The notes beneath the pieces were generated by a model, which saw nothing but the letters and a program-made list of their open reading frames with translations, was not told the DNA's origin and did not search any database. Below are positions 4,582 to 7,302 of a DNA stretch of 7,302 bases, in pieces. This DNA is from Atopobiaceae bacterium UBA7016 (lineage in GTDB: Bacteria > Actinomycetota > Coriobacteriia > Coriobacteriales > Atopobiaceae). The position numbers and the translations under genes were made by a program. The stretch covers positions 1 through 7,302 of the forward strand of contig DJXA01000160.1 in NCBI GenBank assembly GCA_002449555.1. Direction: 5' to 3'. The first letter of the stretch is position 1. The number at the start of each line of letters is the position of its first letter.

Positions 4582-6841
4582 ATTTGAAGTGGTGCTTCGC
4601 CTTGAAGCGGCGGATGATGTCGCCTGCCAGGCGCTCCTCTTCGGCCGCCTCGCCAGCCAGCGCCTTCTTGCCGGCGGCGTTGGCGGCGTCAACGTTCTCG
4701 GGCTCGCCAAACACGTGGCGATAGTAGTCGCTCTCCAGCACGGCCGTGCAGTAGCGAATCTTGTCCGACACGATGTCGTGCATCTGTTCGACGTAGCCCT
4801 CAGGGATGGTCGCTCCCTCAGCGGGCGTGAAGGTGTCGCCGTCAGAGAGGTAGGTGCCGAGGTCGGTCTTCCAATCATAGTTGATGTCAAACACCAGCGG
4901 GCTGCGGTCGCTGAAGACGTCGCGGCCCGGCAGCAGGCGCGAATCCCACTCGGCGCCAAACAGGTTGAGCAGCGTGGGCAGGATGTCCATGCTCGACGTC
5001 GGCGTGTCAACTACCAACGGCTCCTTGCGCTTCTCAAGGGCGCCGCTCCAGATGATGAGGCGGTTGTGGTCGCGGTCGAGCAGGTTGGTCACGTTGTGGC
5101 CGTATAGCTCGGAGAGCACGGGCATGTCGCTGAGCGAGTCGCCGTCCAGGCCGTAGGGGAAGTGGTCCGCGGCAATGACGATGACCGTCCGGTTGGCGAT
5201 CTTGCGCTCCTCCAGCTGCTTGACGAGGTACTCCACGGCGCGGTCAAGGTCGATGTTGGCTGCGAGATACGCCTTGACCTCGTCGGAGTAGGGGAGCTCG
5301 GCCACCTCGTCCCAGTACTTGCGGGACATGGCGTTGGAGTCGTAGGTGTACAGGCTGTGGCCGCTCACGGACATGTAGTACACGTTGAAGGGGTGCTTGG
5401 CATCGCCGAGCTCGCCGTAGAGGTTCTCCCAGGTACCCTGCACCATCTCGAGGTCGCTCTCGGGCCACTGCTCCTGCACCCACTGCTCCATGCCGTTGCC
5501 AAAGCCCATGTAGCCGTGGTTGTAGCCCAGCTTGTTGTGAGTGAGATCGCGGCTGTAGTAGGTGTAGTCGTTGTTGTGGAACATCCAGCCGTCGTAGCCC
5601 AGGCGGTTGAGCGTGAACCCCATGGTGACGTAGTTGTTGTGCTCGGCCGTGTCGATGACCGAGGCGCCACCGTCGGTGGGCAGCATGCCAAAGATGTTGA
5701 GGTATTCGCCACCGGTGGTGCCGGCGCTGGCGGGCTGGTAGTAGTCCGTGAACTGGATGCCCTTGTTGGCCAGGCGGTACAGCGTGGGTGTGGTGTCCTC
5801 GCGGATAGCCTCCGCCGAGAAGGCCTCGGCGGAGATGAAGATGAGGTTGTAGCCCTCAAAGAGGCCGGTCATGTCGTTGCGCAGGCTGGGGGTTTGCGCG
5901 GCCACGTACTGGTCGAGCGCGGCCCAGGTGCCGTCGGTGGTCTTGGCCAGGGCGGAAAAGTCGATGTCAAGGGTGTTGGGCGCGGCTACGGCCTTCTTCG
6001 TGGCGGTCTTGTCGGCCGCTTTGGTCTCGGTCTTCGCGGCGTCGGCCTCGCCTTCGGGTGCAGCCTCGCCTTCGGCTTGCGCTTCGGCTGCGTCTATGCT
6101 CTCGGCCTCGGGCGTCGAGCGAGAGACGGTGGAGAAGGTGGTCTCCTTCGGGCCGCTCATCGTGTTCCACAGCTCTTTGCGCAGGCTGGTGAGGTAGCCA
6201 AAGTTCTGGATGCACGCCGGGAACGAGTAGCGCGTTGAATAGGGGAGGCCGAAGGCTCCGGAAAGCGAGATGAGCGCCACGGCCAGCAGGTGCGCGGCCA
6301 CGGCGCCTCCGCCGACGATGCCCATCATGCGCGTGTCCAAGCGGTCCGCCGGGTCGTTGGTCATGAACAGGGCGTAGAACATGGCGGGCAGCATGAAGCA
6401 GATGACGTGAAAGATGCCCGACGGGTTCAGCACCAGGATGGCGATCTGGTCTGCGAAGCCGTGCGCGGCGTGGCTGGCGCCGCCGGTGACGGTCGCCAGG
6501 TCATAGAACACCTTGAACTCGCAGAACACGAAGTACTCGACGGCATAGGCCACGCCAGCCAGCACGAGGATAGCGAGGCGCACGCCGCGGTTGACCAAGT
6601 GGTGCGTGCTGAGCGACGAGAGCAACGTTGACAGCAGGCCCGCGGCGAGCGAGAACAGCGCGATGAAGAAGATGGCGGGGAAGAATCCGCCCGTGGTAGA
6701 TGCCTTGAAGACGATCTCGAACCAGAGGAAGGCCACCGACATCGTAAGCAGCGGTGCCCAGGGGAAGCGCATCGTGAGCTTCAAGAGCGTCCCGCGCTCT
6801 GCGCGCTGCAGACGTCCGAGAATCTCGCGTGCTTTTTCCAC
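4580..6841 (-). CDS. LtaS-like membrane phosphoglycerol transferase (sulfatase fold)
   Basis: The predicted protein has 753 residues. Five hydrophobic segments (about 28-46, 52-74, 87-106, 132-160, 172-196) precede an extracellular alkaline-phosphatase/sulfatase-type domain (about 330-660), the architecture of lipoteichoic acid synthases, which transfer glycerol phosphate from phosphatidylglycerol. By analogy with S. aureus LtaS: Glu339 in ISAEAFS (metal), Thr375 in AGTTGGEY (nucleophile, aligns with Thr300), His422 and Arg431 in FHNNDYTYYSRD (substrate), His495 in SVSGHS, and Asp559-His560 in IAADHFPYG (metal). Trp354 of LtaS is matched by Tyr429. These equivalences are by eye. An Ala/Glu/Lys-rich linker (about 243-288, DNA 5978-6115) and an extra ~90-residue C-terminal part make it longer than S. 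aureus LtaS (~646). The start is GTG at 6841, with GGGGAGGT 6 nt upstream. A weak promoter may lie at 6874-6900. It stands alone on this strand and could make LTA or another glycerol-phosphate glycopolymer modification. Confidence 0.88.
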   Translation of the reverse strand: MEKAREILGRLQRAERGTLLKLTMRFPWAPLLTMSVAFLWFEIVFKASTTGGFFPAIFFIALFSLAAGLLSTLLSSLSTHHLVNRGVRLAILVLAGVAYAVEYFVFCEFKVFYDLATVTGGASHAAHGFADQIAILVLNPSGIFHVICFMLPAMFYALFMTNDPADRLDTRMMGIVGGGAVAAHLLAVALISLSGAFGLPYSTRYSFPACIQNFGYLTSLRKELWNTMSGPKETTFSTVSRSTPEAESIDAAEAQAEGEAAPEGEADAAKTETKAADKTATKKAVAAPNTLDIDFSALAKTTDGTWAALDQYVAAQTPSLRNDMTGLFEGYNLIFISAEAFSAEAIREDTTPTLYRLANKGIQFTDYYQPASAGTTGGEYLNIFGMLPTDGGASVIDTAEHNNYVTMGFTLNRLGYDGWMFHNNDYTYYSRDLTHNKLGYNHGYMGFGNGMEQWVQEQWPESDLEMVQGTWENLYGELGDAKHPFNVYYMSVSGHSLYTYDSNAMSRKYWDEVAELPYSDEVKAYLAANIDLDRAVEYLVKQLEERKIANRTVIVIAADHFPYGLDGDSLSDMPVLSELYGHNVTNLLDRDHNRLIIWSGALEKRKEPLVVDTPTSSMDILPTLLNLFGAEWDSRLLPGRDVFSDRSPLVFDINYDWKTDLGTYLSDGDTFTPAEGATIPEGYVEQMHDIVSDKIRYCTAVLESDYYRHVFGEPENVDAANAAGKKALAGEAAEEERLAGDIIRRFKAKHHFK

Positions 6842-6925
6842 GTCCTACCTCCCCAAAAGACAACAACTTTTTTAGTTTACACGAGTCAAGTCTCATGCAA
6901 TTGTGTTGCCACGCAAGTGTGGAGG

Positions 6926-6946
6926 TTATGGCGGGCAGAGCCATAA
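6926..6946. promoter_or_regulatory. Inverted repeat TTATGGC/GCCATAA between the LtaS-like and glutaredoxin genes
   Basis: TTATGGC (6926-6932) and GCCATAA (6940-6946) are perfect 7-bp arms separated by 7 nt. This lies upstream of both divergent genes, 85 bp from the LtaS-like start and just before the glutaredoxin promoter. It has no U-tract, so a protein-binding site is more likely than a terminator; it could also be chance. Confidence 0.35.
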
Positions 6947-6957
6947 TGCTGAAGCCC

Positions 6958-7000
6958 GGAACCACGAAGGACAGTCCTTGGTGGTCCCACTATACTGGGT
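6958..7000 (+). promoter_or_regulatory. Glutaredoxin-gene promoter with overlapping inverted-repeat operator
   Basis: AGGACA (6968-6973, four of six to TTGACA), a 17-bp spacer and TATACT (6991-6996) form a reasonable sigma-70-type promoter about 40 bp before the start codon. A near-perfect inverted repeat centred on A6973 spans 6958-6988: AAGGAC/GTCCTT inside and ACCAC/GTGGT outside, with 13 of 15 positions pairing. It covers the -35 and most of the spacer, where a repressor would block polymerase. Confidence 0.6.
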
Positions 7001-7036
7001 GCGAAGGAACGTGCGACAACGGAGAAAGGTGCCACC

Positions 7037-7279
7037 ATGGCCAAGCAGCTTGAGCTTTACTACTACCCCGAGTGCCCCTACTGCCAGCGCGTGCTGCGCG
7101 CTATCGCGTCGAACGGCTACGAGGGCATCGTGCTGAAGAACATCCACGCCGACGCCGAGGCGGACGCAACGCTCGTGCGCGTGGGCGGCAAGCACCAGGT
7201 GCCGTGCCTGTTCATCGACGGCGTGCCCATGTACGAGTCTCTTGACATCATTGACTGGCTGGCCCGCGAGTTCGCATAG
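7037..7279 (+). CDS. Glutaredoxin-like thiol-disulfide oxidoreductase / GST N-terminal-type thioredoxin fold
   Basis: The predicted protein has 80 residues, a compact glutaredoxin length, cytosolic. The opening strand LELYYYPECPYC carries the dithiol active site CPYC (Cys13, Cys16). The family cis-proline is Pro56 in HQVPCLFIDG, and YESLDIIDWL (66-75) is the final helix, where the conserved acidic-Ser pair contacts glutathione in relatives. The combination of CPYC, QVPCLFIDG and ESLDI also matches the N-terminal domain of glutathione S-transferase-like proteins, here standing alone. Cys57 directly after the cis-proline is a third cysteine. It would reduce disulfides or mixed disulfides; since many high-GC Gram-positives lack glutathione, the physiological electron donor is uncertain. 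The ATG at 7037 follows GGAGAAAGG with AAAGG about 7 nt upstream. It has its own promoter and points away from the LtaS-like gene. Confidence 0.93.
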   Translation: MAKQLELYYYPECPYCQRVLRAIASNGYEGIVLKNIHADAEADATLVRVGGKHQVPCLFIDGVPMYESLDIIDWLAREFA

Positions 7280-7290
7280 AGAAGCTGATG

Positions 7291-7296
7291 TTGACA
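7291..7296 (+). promoter_or_regulatory. Perfect -35 hexamer TTGACA at the window edge
   Basis: TTGACA occurs 12 nt after the glutaredoxin stop. The matching -10 would fall beyond the window, so this may mark the promoter of the next + gene or be coincidence. Confidence 0.25.
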
Positions 7297-7302
7297 AAAA
7301 CG

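Noticed and set aside
5162..6238. 358-codon open frame on the + strand inside the LtaS-like gene
   Set aside because: It is antisense to a convincing LtaS-like catalytic domain; its Val/Gly/His-rich sequence matches no family and reflects third-position GC bias.

Overview
The window is GC-rich (low-GC only in the intergenic gaps) and codes densely on both strands. It reads as a chromosomal segment of a high-GC Gram-positive bacterium. My best guess is a Coriobacteriia member (Collinsella/Olsenella-like). This rests on codon usage, the gene mix (glycerol kinase, LTA-synthase-type enzyme, CPBP protease, arginine/glycine-tailed MarR regulator) and general familiarity, not on a marker gene, so the taxonomy is tentative. 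I see no phage gene, transposase, tRNA, rRNA or CRISPR array.

Layout, left to right: the 3' half of a glycerol kinase gene (+, 1-705); a small unrecognised protein of 11-residue AAKPV repeats with an EF-hand-like loop and an acidic tail (+, 801-1565), closed by a strong perfect-stem terminator; a MarR-family regulator with a ~100-residue Arg/Gly/Asp-rich tail (-, 1680-2486); a 161-bp gap holding two copies of the palindrome ACAGGTACCTGT arranged as a symmetric element; a GNAT acetyltransferase (-, 2648-3127); a divergent CPBP-family intramembrane protease with a long Pro/Gln/Tyr tail (+, 3212-4534); a convergent LtaS-like membrane phosphoglycerol transferase/sulfatase-fold protein (-, 4580-6841); a 195-bp gap with two inverted repeats; and a small glutaredoxin-like protein (+, 7037-7279).

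Functionally this is a set of small, mostly independent transcription units rather than one operon. Two share a theme at the cell envelope: glycerol kinase makes glycerol 3-phosphate, a precursor of phosphatidylglycerol, which is the substrate LtaS enzymes use. The CPBP protein lies tail-to-tail with the LtaS-like gene and is also an integral membrane protein. The MarR and GNAT genes are co-directional, and the palindrome pair between them is the best candidate for a MarR operator. The glutaredoxin gene has its own promoter with an inverted repeat over the -35 and spacer.

The most unusual material is low-complexity protein sequence: three neighbouring, unrelated genes each carry a long biased segment (hendecad plus acidic tail; RG/RGD tail; PQY tail), and the LtaS-like protein has an Ala/Glu/Lys linker. 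The other notable item is the symmetric palindrome pair upstream of the MarR gene. No unmistakable new multi-gene system is visible.
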